Shown: positions 1 through 8,912, counted from the stretch's first letter. The stretch: DNA of 49,510 nucleotides from Gemmatimonadota bacterium (GCA_025931135.1 JAICNR010000002.1:1-49510), one strand, 5' to 3'. The notes: generated by a model from the letters alone, not told the origin. A program made the numbers and translations.

Positions 1-22
1 ACCCCGCCGAGGGAGGAGTCCC

Positions 23-535
23 GTGGAGCCGGACGTCGTAGAGGTAAGCGTTGCCAGCCTCGGGATCGACTCGTCGACCCAGTCGCCGATCGTGATCCTG
101 AAGGAGAAGGACGGCGAGCGCTATCTCCCGATCTGGATCGGGCCCAGCGAAGCGAGCGCGATCGCGACCGAGCTGGCCGGCGTGAAGTTCTCCCGGCCGC
201 TCACCCACGACCTCATGAAGACGCTGGTCCGGGCCCTCCACGGCACCCTGTCCCAGGTCGTCATCGGCGCGCTCAAGAACAACACCTACTACGCGCAGGT
301 GTTCGTCCGGAACGGCGACGAGGACGTGGTCGCGATCGACGCGCGGCCGAGTGACTCGATCGCTCTCGCGCTGCGGCTCAACGCCCCCATCTTCGCGTCC
401 GAGGAGCTCCTCGACCACACGGCCGAGGACGTCGGGCAGACGGGCGAGGAGGGCGAGAACGAGTACGACGCCGAGGCGCTCAAGGACTATCTGCGGCGCA
501 TGAACCCGGAGGATTTCGGCCGCTTCACGATGTGA
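23..535 (+). CDS. Bifunctional nuclease (BFN/DUF151) family protein
   Basis: A 170-residue protein starting at GTG behind a strong GGAGG ribosome site. Residues 1-130 form a BFN/DUF151 domain, recognised from the early PIWIGPSEA segment (36-44), the KNNTYYAQV strand (85-93) and the DARPSDSIALALR block (106-118). The last 40 residues are a highly acidic tail. Founding members of the family were described with DNase and RNase activity, but the cellular role in most bacteria is unsettled, so the name describes the family and does not prove activity here. It lies just upstream of the cobalamin riboswitch and nothing links it to B12 transport. Confidence 0.9.
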   Translation: MEPDVVEVSVASLGIDSSTQSPIVILKEKDGERYLPIWIGPSEASAIATELAGVKFSRPLTHDLMKTLVRALHGTLSQVVIGALKNNTYYAQVFVRNGDEDVVAIDARPSDSIALALRLNAPIFASEELLDHTAEDVGQTGEEGENEYDAEALKDYLRRMNPEDFGRFTM

Positions 536-591
536 CGGAAAACAAGTCGCCACAAGAACTTGAGGTGCAAAGAATGACGTAACGCGTTATC

Positions 592-728
592 TGCTTCGAG
601 GTGCCCGACGCGGCCCAGGTGGCCGCAACGGGAGAATAGGGAATGCGGTGAGAATCCGCAGCGGCCCCGCCACTGTGACGCCGGACCGAAACCGGTCGCG
701 GCCCAGCCAGGAGACCTGCCTCGAGGCA
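592..728 (+). promoter_or_regulatory. Cobalamin (AdoCbl-type) riboswitch
   Basis: The segment contains the conserved core GAATGCGGTGAGAATCCGC (641-659), the GCCACTGTGA block (669-678) and the B12-box-like AGCCAGGAGACCTGCC (705-720). A ten-base P1 helix can be drawn between 592-601 and 719-728 with one G-U pair. A terminator follows at 790-831 and the downstream genes are a B12 import set. The expected behaviour is that B12 binding favours termination, but the switching helices were not traced here. I did not find a convincing promoter upstream of position 592. Confidence 0.95.
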
Positions 729-789
729 CGTTGCACGCGGTCCTTCGCGGGAGGGATCCGGCGACACGCTCGGGGCTTCCCGATCGTCC

Positions 790-831
790 GCCCGCCTTCC
801 CGAATCCCGGAACGGCGGGCGTTCTTTTTTT
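790..831 (+). terminator. Intrinsic terminator of the B12 riboswitch
   Basis: GCCCGCC at 790-796 pairs with GGCGGGC at 814-820. The stem is extended by TTCC/GGAA across a one-base bulge, and a run of seven T follows at 825-831. It sits between the riboswitch and the btuF start codon, as expected for a transcription-attenuating expression platform. Confidence 0.88.
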
Positions 832-853
832 CGGACGCGGAGAGGCGGACCCG

Positions 854-1795
854 ATGGGTGGACGGAAGCGACCCAGGCGCGTGGCCGGCGCGTGGATCCT
901 GATGGCGGCATTGCTGCCCGGCGCGTGCGGAGAGCCGGCGAGCGATACGAGAAGAGACGCTCCAGCCCGCCCGGCGATCCGCGTCGTCGACGACGCCGGC
1001 CGGTCGATCGAGCTCGCGGGACCGGCGCGGCGGATCGTCTCGCTCGTTCCGAGCGTGACCGGTACGATCGTCGCGCTCGGGGCGGCGGATCGGCTGGTCG
1101 CTCGGACCCGGTATGATCGGGACCCCGCGCTGGCGGACCTCCCGAGCCTGGGTGGCGGGCTCGATCCCAGCGTCGAGGGGATCGTCGCCCTCGGCCCGGA
1201 CCTGGTCGTGGCCTGGAACGCGCGCGACGACCGGGCGCTCGTCCCGCGTCTCCTCGACGCCGGCATCCCTGTCTACGCCGCCGAGATCCAGGACACGACC
1301 GCGATCTTCGCGACGATCGAGCGGGTCGGCGTCCTCCTCGGAGAGCGGGTCCGCGCGGACTCGGTGGCGGGGGCCCTCCGCGACACGCTCCGGGCGGTCG
1401 CGCGTGACGTTCCGCCCGGGGTCCGCCCCCGCGCTCTGTATCTCATCGCCGGCGACCCCCCCCGGACGGCGGGGCCCGCCACATTCATCGGCCAGGCGCT
1501 GTCGATCGCCGGGGCCGACCCCGCGTTTCCCGAGATCCCCGACGACTGGCCGACGATCTCGCTCGAGGCCGTCGTCGCCCGGGCACCGGACCTGATCGTG
1601 CTCCCGGTGGGCGCGGAACTTCCACGCCTCGAAGCGCTCGCCCGGGAGCCCGGCTGGCGGGACGTGGTCGCGATCCGAGCGGGCCGGGTGGTCGAGATCG
1701 ACGCCGACCTTCTCGCCCGGCCGGGGCCCGAGCTCGGCCGGGCCGCCCGGGAGCTTCGGCGCGGGCTCTCGAAGGTCACGAGGGGGGAGCGCTGA
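854..1795 (+). CDS. btuF: Cobalamin ABC transporter substrate-binding lipoprotein (BtuF-like)
   Basis: A 313-residue periplasmic binding protein. The frame stays open further upstream, but that part would lie inside the riboswitch and terminator, so ATG 854 is chosen. The N-terminus is basic, then hydrophobic, and ends in LPGAC, giving a lipid-attached Cys25. The segment RIVSLVPSVTGTIVALGA is typical of helical-backbone type III binding proteins for B12 and siderophores. Substrate assignment rests on the B12 riboswitch and on the adjoining permease, ATPase and TonB receptor. It lies 8 bp before btuC. A haem or siderophore ligand cannot be excluded from sequence alone, but the riboswitch makes cobalamin much more likely. 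Confidence 0.92.
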   Translation: MGGRKRPRRVAGAWILMAALLPGACGEPASDTRRDAPARPAIRVVDDAGRSIELAGPARRIVSLVPSVTGTIVALGAADRLVARTRYDRDPALADLPSLGGGLDPSVEGIVALGPDLVVAWNARDDRALVPRLLDAGIPVYAAEIQDTTAIFATIERVGVLLGERVRADSVAGALRDTLRAVARDVPPGVRPRALYLIAGDPPRTAGPATFIGQALSIAGADPAFPEIPDDWPTISLEAVVARAPDLIVLPVGAELPRLEALAREPGWRDVVAIRAGRVVEIDADLLARPGPELGRAARELRRGLSKVTRGER

Positions 1796-1803
1796 GTCGG
1801 GGC

Positions 1804-2790
1804 GTGGCCTTAGCCGCGCTCGCCGTCGCGGCGGCGGCGGCGGTCGTCCTGTCGCTGGGGTACGGGGCGGCGCGCCTCGACCTGGGCGAAGTCGTGGCGG
1901 CGCTCCGGGGTCGCGGCGACCCCGCCGCGGTGACGATCGTCCGCGAGCTCCGGTTGCCGCGCGCGGTCCTGGCCGCGCTCGTCGGGGGGGCGCTGGCGCT
2001 CGCGGGCGCAGCCTTTCAGGCCCTCCTCCGGAACCCCCTCGCCGAGCCCTACATCCTCGGTGTGTCGAGCGGCGCCGCCGTCGGGGCAGTGGCCTGGATC
2101 GCCGCCGGTGGGCTCGCGCTGTCCCGTCTCGGGCTGCCGGCCGCGGCGCTTGCCGGCGCGCTCCTCGCGATCGCGCTCGTCCTGTCGATCGCCACCCGCG
2201 TGGATCGCCGGCTCGACGTCAGGGTGCTCCTGCTGGCGGGGGTCGTCGCCGGGTCGTTCTTCAACGCCTGCATCCTGCTCCTCCTCGCGTTCCAGGAGGT
2301 CGACGCGTTCCGCTCCGCGATGTTCTGGATGATGGGGAGCCTGGCCGGGGCGACGTGGCGCGCGGTCGGGCTCCTGGGAGCGGTAGTGGCGCTGGGGGGC
2401 ATCGCGCTCCTCGCTCTCGCGCGGCCGTTCAACGCGCTGGCCGTCGGGGAGGAGACCGCGGCATTCCTGGGGATCCCGGTCGATCGCGTGCGGCGCACCG
2501 CGTACCTGATCGCGAGCGGCCTGGCGGCGGGGTCGGTCATCGCGGCCGGCGGGATCGGCTTCGTCGGGCTCGTCGTCCCGCACGCGGTCCGTATCGTGTG
2601 GGGAGGTGAGCATCGGTTCCTCCTGCCCGCGGCGTTCTTCGCCGGCGCCGCGTTCCTACCGCTCGCCGATCTCCTCGCGCGCGTCGTGGTGGCGCCGAAC
2701 GAGCTGCCGCTCGGGGTCGTGACCGCGTTCATCGGCGTGCCCTTCTTCGTAGCGCTCCTCCGGCGACAGGCGCGGAGCGTCGAGTCATGA
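1804..2790 (+). CDS. btuC: Cobalamin ABC transporter permease (BtuC/FecCD family)
   Basis: A 328-residue polytopic inner-membrane protein beginning at GTG 1804. Family hallmarks are RELRLPRAVLAALVG near residues 46-60, GAAFQALLRNPLAEPYILG near 67-85, and the FVGLVVPHAVR segment near residue 255, which contacts the ATPase. About ten transmembrane helices can be drawn, as in BtuC and FhuB. The stop codon overlaps the btuD start in ATGA, so the two are probably translationally coupled. It would form the channel that receives cobalamin from BtuF and is powered by BtuD. Confidence 0.93.
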   Translation: MALAALAVAAAAAVVLSLGYGAARLDLGEVVAALRGRGDPAAVTIVRELRLPRAVLAALVGGALALAGAAFQALLRNPLAEPYILGVSSGAAVGAVAWIAAGGLALSRLGLPAAALAGALLAIALVLSIATRVDRRLDVRVLLLAGVVAGSFFNACILLLLAFQEVDAFRSAMFWMMGSLAGATWRAVGLLGAVVALGGIALLALARPFNALAVGEETAAFLGIPVDRVRRTAYLIASGLAAGSVIAAGGIGFVGLVVPHAVRIVWGGEHRFLLPAAFFAGAAFLPLADLLARVVVAPNELPLGVVTAFIGVPFFVALLRRQARSVES

Positions 2791-3620
2791 GCTGGCGCGC
2801 CCGCGACCTATGGTTCCGGTATCCGGCCGCCGAGCTCGACGCGGTGGCCGGCGTGGATCTCGACGCGTCTCCCGGCGAGATGGTCGCGATCCTGGGGCCC
2901 AACGGAGCGGGAAAGTCGACGCTCCTCCGATTGCTCCTCGGAGCCGCCGTACCGAGGCGCGGCGACGTCGAGTATCGCGGTCGGCCAGCCGCGTGCTGGG
3001 ATGCCGTCGAGCGTGCGCGCCGGATTGGGGTCCTGCCGCAGCACGAGGAGCCGGCCTTCCCGGTCTCGGTCCTGGAGCTGGTCTCGATGGGCCGCTACCC
3101 GCACCTCGGGGCATGGCGTCGTCCGGATGCCGCCGATCGGGCCGCGGTCGGGCGCGCGCTAGACCGCTGCCGCGTCGCCCCGATCGCGGATCGACCCTAC
3201 GCCACTCTGTCGGGGGGAGAACGCCAGCGCGCCCGGCTGGCGCGCGCACTCGCACAGGAGCCCGAGTCCCTCGCGCTCGACGAGCCGACAGCTTCGCTCG
3301 ATCTCGCCCACGAGATGGAGATCTGGGAGATCCTCCGCGAGGAGGCGGCGCGCGGTCGCGCGATCCTTCTCACGACCCATCATCTGAACCTCGCCGCACG
3401 CTACGCAGATCGACTCGTGCTCATGGACCGGGGCCGTGTCGCGGTAGCCGGGCCACCCCAGGACGTGCTCCGCCCAGAGTCCGTCTCGACCGTCTACTGC
3501 TGGCCCGTCCGCGTCGAGCCGATGGACGAACTGGGGCCGGACCGCGGCGCGCCCCAGGTCGTCCCCCTGAGGCCGGAGCAAGATCGCTCCGGTCCACCCC
3601 CGACCAAGGAGTCTCGATGA
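2787..3620 (+). CDS. btuD: Cobalamin ABC transporter ATP-binding protein
   Basis: A 277-residue ABC ATPase. Walker A GPNGAGKST is at 37-45, the Q-loop at LPQHEE (83-88), the signature LSGGERQR at 141-148, Walker B LALDEP at 162-167 and the switch histidine in the TTHH stretch (196-199). All catalytic elements are intact. It belongs to the FepC/BtuD group that serves B12, haem and siderophore importers. Both ends overlap neighbours by ATGA (btuC upstream, btuB downstream), so the four genes form one coupled operon below the riboswitch. The C-terminal 40 residues are hydrophilic and poorly conserved in appearance. Confidence 0.93.
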   Translation: MSWRARDLWFRYPAAELDAVAGVDLDASPGEMVAILGPNGAGKSTLLRLLLGAAVPRRGDVEYRGRPAACWDAVERARRIGVLPQHEEPAFPVSVLELVSMGRYPHLGAWRRPDAADRAAVGRALDRCRVAPIADRPYATLSGGERQRARLARALAQEPESLALDEPTASLDLAHEMEIWEILREEAARGRAILLTTHHLNLAARYADRLVLMDRGRVAVAGPPQDVLRPESVSTVYCWPVRVEPMDELGPDRGAPQVVPLRPEQDRSGPPPTKESR

Positions 3621-5554
3621 TCGAAGCTCGTTCGCTCCGCGCTCCCTTGCTCGCCGCCTCCGCCCTGCTCTCGCTCACCGGCCCGGCCACCGCGCAGGGC
3701 GAGCGCGACACCGTCGAGACCGTCCTCGTCCCGCCGATCGTCGTCTCGGTGTCGCGCGTCGAGACCGACGCGTCGAGCGTCGCGAGCGCAGTGACGGTCA
3801 TCAGTCGAGAGCAGATCGAGAGCCGTCAGCTCGGCACCGTGCTCGAGGCGCTCCAGAGCGTGCCCGGAGTCTCCCTGGTCCGGACCGGAGGGCCCGGCGG
3901 CTCGACGTCCGTGTTCCTGCGCGGCGCGAGCTCCGCGCACGCGCTCGTCCTCGTCGACGGCATCGAGATGAACGATCCGTCCGCCCCGACGGGCGGCTAC
4001 GACCTGGCGACGTTGGGCACCGACGGCATCGAGCGGATCGAGGTCCTGCGCGGACCGCAGAGCACGATCCACGGGTCGAGCGCGATGGGCGGGGTCGTGA
4101 ACGTCATCACGCGACGGGGCGAAAGCCCGTCGCGCGTGGAGATACGCGCGGAGGGCGGTGCGCACGAGACCGCGAACGGCTCGCTCGCAGTCCTGGGGGC
4201 GGGTCGCGGATGGTCCTGGGCGGCGACCGCATCGCGGCGCACGACGGACGGCATCAGCGCCGCGCCCGAGGACCTGGGGAACGAGGAGCCCGACGGCAGC
4301 ACGACGACCGCGCTGGAGCTTCGCGTCGAGCGGGATGCCGGGCCCTTCCGCCTGGCGCTCGTCGGGCACATCGACGACACGGACACCGACCTCGACGCGG
4401 CAGGCCCGACCGGTGACGATCCGAACCGGCGGCTGACGGACCGTGAGACAGCGTGGAAAGCGGAAGCCCTCTCCGGCGGCGTGGAGGATCGCTGGCGGTC
4501 GGCGGTCTCGATCTCGTACGCCTCCCACGATCGAGCTAGCCTGGACGACCCCGACCAGGCGCGCGCGGACTCGGAGCGCGGCGCGTTCGACGGGAGCGCC
4601 TGGAAGCTCGCCTGGGTGAACGACGTCGAGGTCTCGAAGACGGTCCGGCTCGTGGGGGGCGCGGAGACCGAGCGCGAGCTTGCAGCGACGACGTTCCGGA
4701 GCGACGGCCCCTTCGGACCGTTCGAAAGCGAGCTGACAGAGCGTACGGCGCGGACGAGCGGCGTCTTCGGCGAGCTGCGCGTCGAACCTGTGGGCTGGTT
4801 CTCGATCGCGGCCGGGGGGCGCCTCGACGAGCACGACCGCTTCGGCGCCATCGCCACGGCCCGGCTCGCGCCCTCCGTTTCGATCGCGAGCACGGGCTCG
4901 CGGCTCCGCGCCACCTGGGGCTCGGGCTTTCGCGCGCCGAGTCTGTTCCAGCTCTTCGATCCGCAGTTCGGCGCACCCGACCTCGAAGCGGAGCGCTCAC
5001 GCGGCTGGGACGCTGGGATCGACCAGACGCTGGGGAGGGATCGAGCGCGGATCTCGGCCACGTGGTTCTCAACCCGGTTCGACGACCTGATCGCCTTTGC
5101 GTCGGAGGGCTACCGCAACGAAGAGGAGGCTTCGACGCGCGGGCTGGAAGTCGACGCCGCCGCGCTTTTCGCGCGGGAAGTGCGGCTGGACGCAGCGTAC
5201 ACCTGGACCCGCGCGGAAGCCGAGTCCGGGCCCGAAGCGGGCCTCGCGCTCATTCGTCGGCCGCGACATCAAGGATCGCTCGACGTCGTCTGGAATCCCA
5301 TCCGCTGGCCGGAGATCGCGCTCGGATCGCGCTGGGTCGGCGAGCGTGAGGATCTCGACTTCTCCGCCTTCCCTGCGGAGCGCGTTCGGCTCGACTCCTA
5401 CGTGGTATGGCGCCTGGCGGTCGCATGGGACGCACTCGAGTCGCTCCGGCTCTTCGGGAGGATCGAGAACATTTTCGACACCGATTACGAAGAAGTCCTC
5501 GACTTCGGGACGATTGGACGTTCGGCGTACATCGGCGCGACGGTCCGGCCGTGA
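3617..5554 (+). CDS. btuB: TonB-dependent outer-membrane cobalamin receptor (BtuB-like)
   Basis: A 645-residue protein. The start ATG 3617 is set by the ATGA overlap with btuD and by AAGGAG five bases upstream. A signal peptide ends near ATAQ (residue 27). A plug domain follows with LEALQSVPGVSL, SVFLRGASS, LVDGIEMNDPS and VLRGPQSTIHGSSAMGGVVNVIT, then a beta-barrel running to the C-terminus. The chain ends in TVRP and not in an aromatic residue. Classification as the B12 receptor follows from the riboswitch-controlled operon; plug sequence alone does not separate cobalamin from siderophore receptors. The receptor would use TonB-ExbBD, which is not encoded in this window. Confidence 0.92.
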   Translation: MIEARSLRAPLLAASALLSLTGPATAQGERDTVETVLVPPIVVSVSRVETDASSVASAVTVISREQIESRQLGTVLEALQSVPGVSLVRTGGPGGSTSVFLRGASSAHALVLVDGIEMNDPSAPTGGYDLATLGTDGIERIEVLRGPQSTIHGSSAMGGVVNVITRRGESPSRVEIRAEGGAHETANGSLAVLGAGRGWSWAATASRRTTDGISAAPEDLGNEEPDGSTTTALELRVERDAGPFRLALVGHIDDTDTDLDAAGPTGDDPNRRLTDRETAWKAEALSGGVEDRWRSAVSISYASHDRASLDDPDQARADSERGAFDGSAWKLAWVNDVEVSKTVRLVGGAETERELAATTFRSDGPFGPFESELTERTARTSGVFGELRVEPVGWFSIAAGGRLDEHDRFGAIATARLAPSVSIASTGSRLRATWGSGFRAPSLFQLFDPQFGAPDLEAERSRGWDAGIDQTLGRDRARISATWFSTRFDDLIAFASEGYRNEEEASTRGLEVDAAALFAREVRLDAAYTWTRAEAESGPEAGLALIRRPRHQGSLDVVWNPIRWPEIALGSRWVGEREDLDFSAFPAERVRLDSYVVWRLAVAWDALESLRLFGRIENIFDTDYEEVLDFGTIGRSAYIGATVRP

Positions 5555-5559
5555 GCGTT

Positions 5560-5565
5560 TACCTT
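5560..5565 (+). promoter_or_regulatory. Possible -10 element (TACCTT), leaderless-type
   Basis: TACCTT lies eight bases before the ATG at 5574, directly after the btuB stop codon. The corresponding -35 region is poor (GCGACG at 5537-5542, 3 of 6 matches). It resembles hexamers placed the same way before miaB and coaX. Confidence 0.35.
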
Positions 5566-5573
5566 GCCGCCCC

Positions 5574-7688
5574 ATGCCGTCGCTACTCTCCGCGCGCGCC
5601 TCGTCGATATGCCTGCTCCTCCTCTTCGCCGGCCCGGCGGCGGCGCAGGAGGAAGTCGACAGCCTGGCTCCAGCGGACAGCCTGGTTCAGGCCGAAGGCC
5701 TGACTGCCGCCGACACGCTCCCGGAGCCGCCGAGAATCCGGGAGGATCCCCGCCTCACCTGGCTCGGTGACACCCTCGCGCTCGTCGACACGCTCGCGTT
5801 CACCGAGCCGATCGAGGTGATCCCGGACAGCCTCGTCGATCCCTACACCGTGGAGCGGCCGGGCGCCCGGCCCGTCTTCGAGCTCGGCGGCGACGCCCTT
5901 CTCGGTCGCGGCGCGTTCAGCCTCCTCGACGTGATCGAGAGCGAGTCGCTTCTACTCGGCATGGATCTCGGGGGTGGTGGTGTCGCGACCTTCCTTTCGT
6001 GGCCGGCGGGCGATCCCTCAGGTGTCCAGATCGTGGTCGACGGCGTGCCCGCCGGCAATCCGCTGGCGGCGATGTGGGATCTGCGCCAGCTCCCGCTGGA
6101 AGGGATCGCCCACGTGGCGTTCTATCCTGGGCCGCAGGTCGCCGCGTGGGGAGGTTCGGGAACGGGAGGAGTGCTCGCGATCACCACTCGTCGAGCGGTG
6201 ACCCGGAGCGCGCGGTCTTTGCTCGCGTTTTCGCTGGGGTCGTTCGACGACGAGACGTTCTCCGGGTACTTCGGCCGCGGGGTGGGACCCGACGGGTCGG
6301 TGTTCGTAGCCGCGAACTTCGATGCTACGGAAGGATTCGAGAACGCGGGCAATTTCACGCGGAACCAGCTGGTCGCGAAAGCGGGTTGGCGGTTCTTCGG
6401 GCGGCATCTCCTGGAAGTGACGCGTCGCGCGGACGACCTCTCGGGCGAGGCGGGCCGCACCTCACTGAGCGGCGAAGAGGACTACGAGGGGAAGTCATGG
6501 CACGCCTTCTACCGCGGCGGAGTGGGACCCGTGGGGTTGAGGGCTCACGGCTGGCGCGAGACTCAGCGGATAGACCAGGAGTTCCAGCTGCGGGGCAAGG
6601 AAGGCTTGGTCGGCGAAGGTGTCCGTAAGGGATGGAAAGCGGACGCCGACCTGCATCTGGCGGGCTTGACCGTCTGGGGGTCGGCCTCCGGCGAGGACCA
6701 GGAGCTCGATTCCGCTCACCCCGCGTTCCTCGTCGACGGCGTGAGCCTGCTCGACCCACCCGAGGACTTCATCGGCACCGCACTCGAGAACCCCCGTACG
6801 CGCACCGAATGGGGCGGCGGGATCGGGTACGGTCACCCGGGGGATCGATGGGGCGCCCACGCGACCGCGCGACACCTGGACTTCGGCGACGGGTTCGAGT
6901 CCGGCACGGCGTGGCAGGGCGAGGTCCTCGCCCGACTCGGGAACGGATTCGAGCTGCGGGCGATGGCGGGGCGGGCGCCACGCCCCCCCGATCCCGTCGG
7001 CGAAGCGATCATCGCCCGCCGGGCGGATGAGGCGCTCGAGATCCATCCCGGCTTGATCGCCGACCCGAACGCGCTCGCCACGTGGACGGGCTGGCGCGGT
7101 TCGGTGGGCTGGTCGGATCGACGCTGGCGCGCGTCGGCGGTGGCGTTCGGTGGGACGGGGGAGAACGCGTTCGCATGGCTCCCGCCGGCGGCGTGGCTCT
7201 CCTTCGATCCGGCCGATCCGGTCGAGTTCCCCATCGGAGGGGAAGGCTTCAACACCTTCGACGTCCTCGACCTCTCGATCTCCGGCGGCGAGGTCGAGCT
7301 ATGGATGCCTTTGCCGTACAGCCTGCGGGGCCGGCTCGCGTACCGGCGTCTCTCGTTGACCGAGGACCGGATCGATGAGCAGCTGCCGTACGTCCCCGAG
7401 GATCAGGCGCTGGCTCAGCTCCGGTTCGCGCGGCGCTTCTTTCCGAGTCGGGACCTGCTGGCCGAATCCCGCCTGACGGGGAGGTATGTGGGAGAGCGAG
7501 GCACGATCGCCGACGGGACGCTGCAATCCTATCTGGCCGTCGACGCGCTCGCCCAGGTAACCGTGATCAACTTCACGATCTTCGTTTCCCTCAAGAACAT
7601 CGGCGACCTCCTCTATCGCGCCGACGAGAACTTCGACCTGCCTGGGGCGGAAGGCTATCTCGGAATAGTCTGGCGCTTCCGCGGGTAG
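5574..7688 (+). CDS. TonB-receptor-like outer-membrane protein
   Basis: A 704-residue secreted protein starting at ATG 5574, with a clear signal peptide ending in GPAAAQ near residue 25. A low-complexity stretch rich in D, S, L and T follows (about 26-90). Next is a plug-like domain with IVVDGVPAGNPL, HVAFYPGPQVAAWGGSGTGGVLAITTRRA (in two adjoining pieces), and then a long beta-rich region ending in GIVWRFRG, typical of a barrel. It follows btuB after 19 bp and may have its own promoter. The plug is more divergent than in btuB and the ligand is unknown. Involvement in B12 or corrinoid uptake is possible from position only. Confidence 0.75.
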   Translation: MPSLLSARASSICLLLLFAGPAAAQEEVDSLAPADSLVQAEGLTAADTLPEPPRIREDPRLTWLGDTLALVDTLAFTEPIEVIPDSLVDPYTVERPGARPVFELGGDALLGRGAFSLLDVIESESLLLGMDLGGGGVATFLSWPAGDPSGVQIVVDGVPAGNPLAAMWDLRQLPLEGIAHVAFYPGPQVAAWGGSGTGGVLAITTRRAVTRSARSLLAFSLGSFDDETFSGYFGRGVGPDGSVFVAANFDATEGFENAGNFTRNQLVAKAGWRFFGRHLLEVTRRADDLSGEAGRTSLSGEEDYEGKSWHAFYRGGVGPVGLRAHGWRETQRIDQEFQLRGKEGLVGEGVRKGWKADADLHLAGLTVWGSASGEDQELDSAHPAFLVDGVSLLDPPEDFIGTALENPRTRTEWGGGIGYGHPGDRWGAHATARHLDFGDGFESGTAWQGEVLARLGNGFELRAMAGRAPRPPDPVGEAIIARRADEALEIHPGLIADPNALATWTGWRGSVGWSDRRWRASAVAFGGTGENAFAWLPPAAWLSFDPADPVEFPIGGEGFNTFDVLDLSISGGEVELWMPLPYSLRGRLAYRRLSLTEDRIDEQLPYVPEDQALAQLRFARRFFPSRDLLAESRLTGRYVGERGTIADGTLQSYLAVDALAQVTVINFTIFVSLKNIGDLLYRADENFDLPGAEGYLGIVWRFRG

Positions 7689-7767
7689 CCACGGACCCGC
7701 AGGCGCCGTTACCTTCGGGCGCGATCGAATCGAAGATTCCAGCCAATCGAATGACGGAAGGAAGACG

Positions 7768-8094
7768 ATGCGAACGATCCGCTGCGCGGCTCTGGCCGCG
7801 CTGATCCTATGTCTGGCCGCCTGCGGCGGCGGTGAGGACGAATCGGGGCAGCCGGAGGCCGCGATCGACAGCGCGGCGATGCAGTCCGCCGCCGCGAGAG
7901 ACCTGCGGGAAGGCATGACCGGCGACGAGGTGCGCAACAAGCTCGGCGAGCCCCGCACGCGCGTGACGATGGACGGGGGCCTCGAGCGGTGGACCTACTA
8001 CAACTACAACGCCGACGGCCAGCTGACCGCGAAGACCCTCATCATCTTCGGTAACGACGGCAAAATCGTGGAAGTCAACCACATGTCACAGTAG
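7768..8094 (+). CDS. Small lipoprotein with SmpA/BamE-like fold
   Basis: A 108-residue protein with a lipoprotein signal ending in LAAC (Cys19), followed by a Gly/Asp/Glu linker. Residues 48-105 (LREGMTGDEVRNKLGEP, then WTYYNY and LIIFGNDGKIVEV) match the SmpA/OmlA pattern of a helix and a three-stranded sheet, as in BamE. BamE assists beta-barrel assembly in the outer membrane, but many small lipoproteins share this domain without that role, so only the fold is claimed. A GGAAGGAAG ribosome site precedes the ATG. It lies 6 bp ahead of the acyltransferase and probably shares its transcript. TACCTT at 7710-7715 may be the -10 element. Confidence 0.8.
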   Translation: MRTIRCAALAALILCLAACGGGEDESGQPEAAIDSAAMQSAAARDLREGMTGDEVRNKLGEPRTRVTMDGGLERWTYYNYNADGQLTAKTLIIFGNDGKIVEVNHMSQ

Positions 8095-8100
8095 GTCCCG

Positions 8101-8823
8101 ATGTGGCGTACGGCGTACGCCTGGCTCATCGGCGTCGTCTACACCGTTTTCTGGGCTACGCTCGGCATCCTCACCTGGCCTTTCAGCCCGGGCGGCGGGC
8201 TCTACCTCCGGTATGCGCGCATCTGGTCGGGATGGATCCTGAAGAGCCTAGGGATCCCGCTGGCGGTCGCGGGCGGTGAGAGGCTCGAGGCGGGACGCAC
8301 GTACGTCTTCATGTCGAACCATCAGTCCGTGTTCGACATCTTCGCGCTGTTCCGCGGCGTCGATCATCCGCTCCGCATGGTCGCGAAGCGGATCCTCTTC
8401 TGGATTCCGATCCTCGGGTGGTCGATGTGGATGTGCGGTTTCATCCCCATCGACCGGTCGAACCGAGACAGCGCGATCCGGAGCCTCGATCGCGCGGCGC
8501 GGAAGATCCGCTCGGGGATCAGCGTGGTGGTCTTTCCCGAGGGAACCCGCTCCCGGGACGGCACCTTGCACCCGTTCAAGAAGGGCGGGTTCATGCTCGC
8601 GTTGAAGGCCGGTGTCCCGGTCGTCCCCGTGGTCGTCCTAGGGACCGACAGGATCATGGAGAAGGGCTCGCTGCGGGTCGGTCGTGCCGCCGTCGAGGTC
8701 CGGATCGGCCAGCCGATCGAAACGCGCGGTCGCGGGGCGACCGCCCGGGACCGCCTCATGGCCGACGTCCGCCGAGCGATGATCGACCTCGGCGCCACGG
8801 CGTGCGAGGACGCCCCCGCGTGA
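8101..8823 (+). CDS. plsC: 1-acyl-sn-glycerol-3-phosphate acyltransferase
   Basis: A 240-residue membrane-associated acyltransferase that makes phosphatidate from lysophosphatidate. The catalytic motif NHQSVFD (73-79, His74 and Asp79) and the substrate motif FPEGTRSRDG (145-154) are both present. A hydrophobic N-terminal segment (about 5-28) would anchor it to the inner membrane. VPVVPVVVLGT near 180 is the usual fourth block. It is of normal family length. The C-terminus ends just before the carAB leader region, whose putative -10 hexamer begins at 8825. Confidence 0.92.
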   Translation: MWRTAYAWLIGVVYTVFWATLGILTWPFSPGGGLYLRYARIWSGWILKSLGIPLAVAGGERLEAGRTYVFMSNHQSVFDIFALFRGVDHPLRMVAKRILFWIPILGWSMWMCGFIPIDRSNRDSAIRSLDRAARKIRSGISVVVFPEGTRSRDGTLHPFKKGGFMLALKAGVPVVPVVVLGTDRIMEKGSLRVGRAAVEVRIGQPIETRGRGATARDRLMADVRRAMIDLGATACEDAPA

Positions 8824-8824
8824 G

Positions 8825-8830
8825 TATCTT
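8825..8830 (+). promoter_or_regulatory. Possible -10 element of the carAB leader (TATCTT)
   Basis: TATCTT starts two bases after the plsC stop codon and would place the transcription start a few bases ahead of the PyrR-like loop. The -35 region at 17-bp spacing (GTGCGA, 8802-8807) is weak. Confidence 0.4.
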
Positions 8831-8852
8831 CCTGCAAACAGTTCCTTTAAAT

Positions 8853-8870
8853 CGAGTCCCGTGAGGCTCG
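8853..8870 (+). promoter_or_regulatory. PyrR-type RNA binding loop in the carAB leader
   Basis: AGTCCCGTGAGGCT at 8855-8868 fits the published PyrR-binding consensus ARUCCNGNGAGGYU at every position. It is closed by a CGAG/CTCG stem (8853-8856 with 8867-8870). A terminator hairpin follows at 8913-8939, directly before carA. In known systems UMP-bound PyrR stabilises this loop and so permits the terminator, reducing pyrimidine synthesis. PyrR itself is not encoded in this window and I did not trace the antiterminator pairing. Confidence 0.8.
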
Positions 8871-8912
8871 GAAGGACGGCACACGTGAATCACCCGCCAG
8901 GGTTCGGCGACG

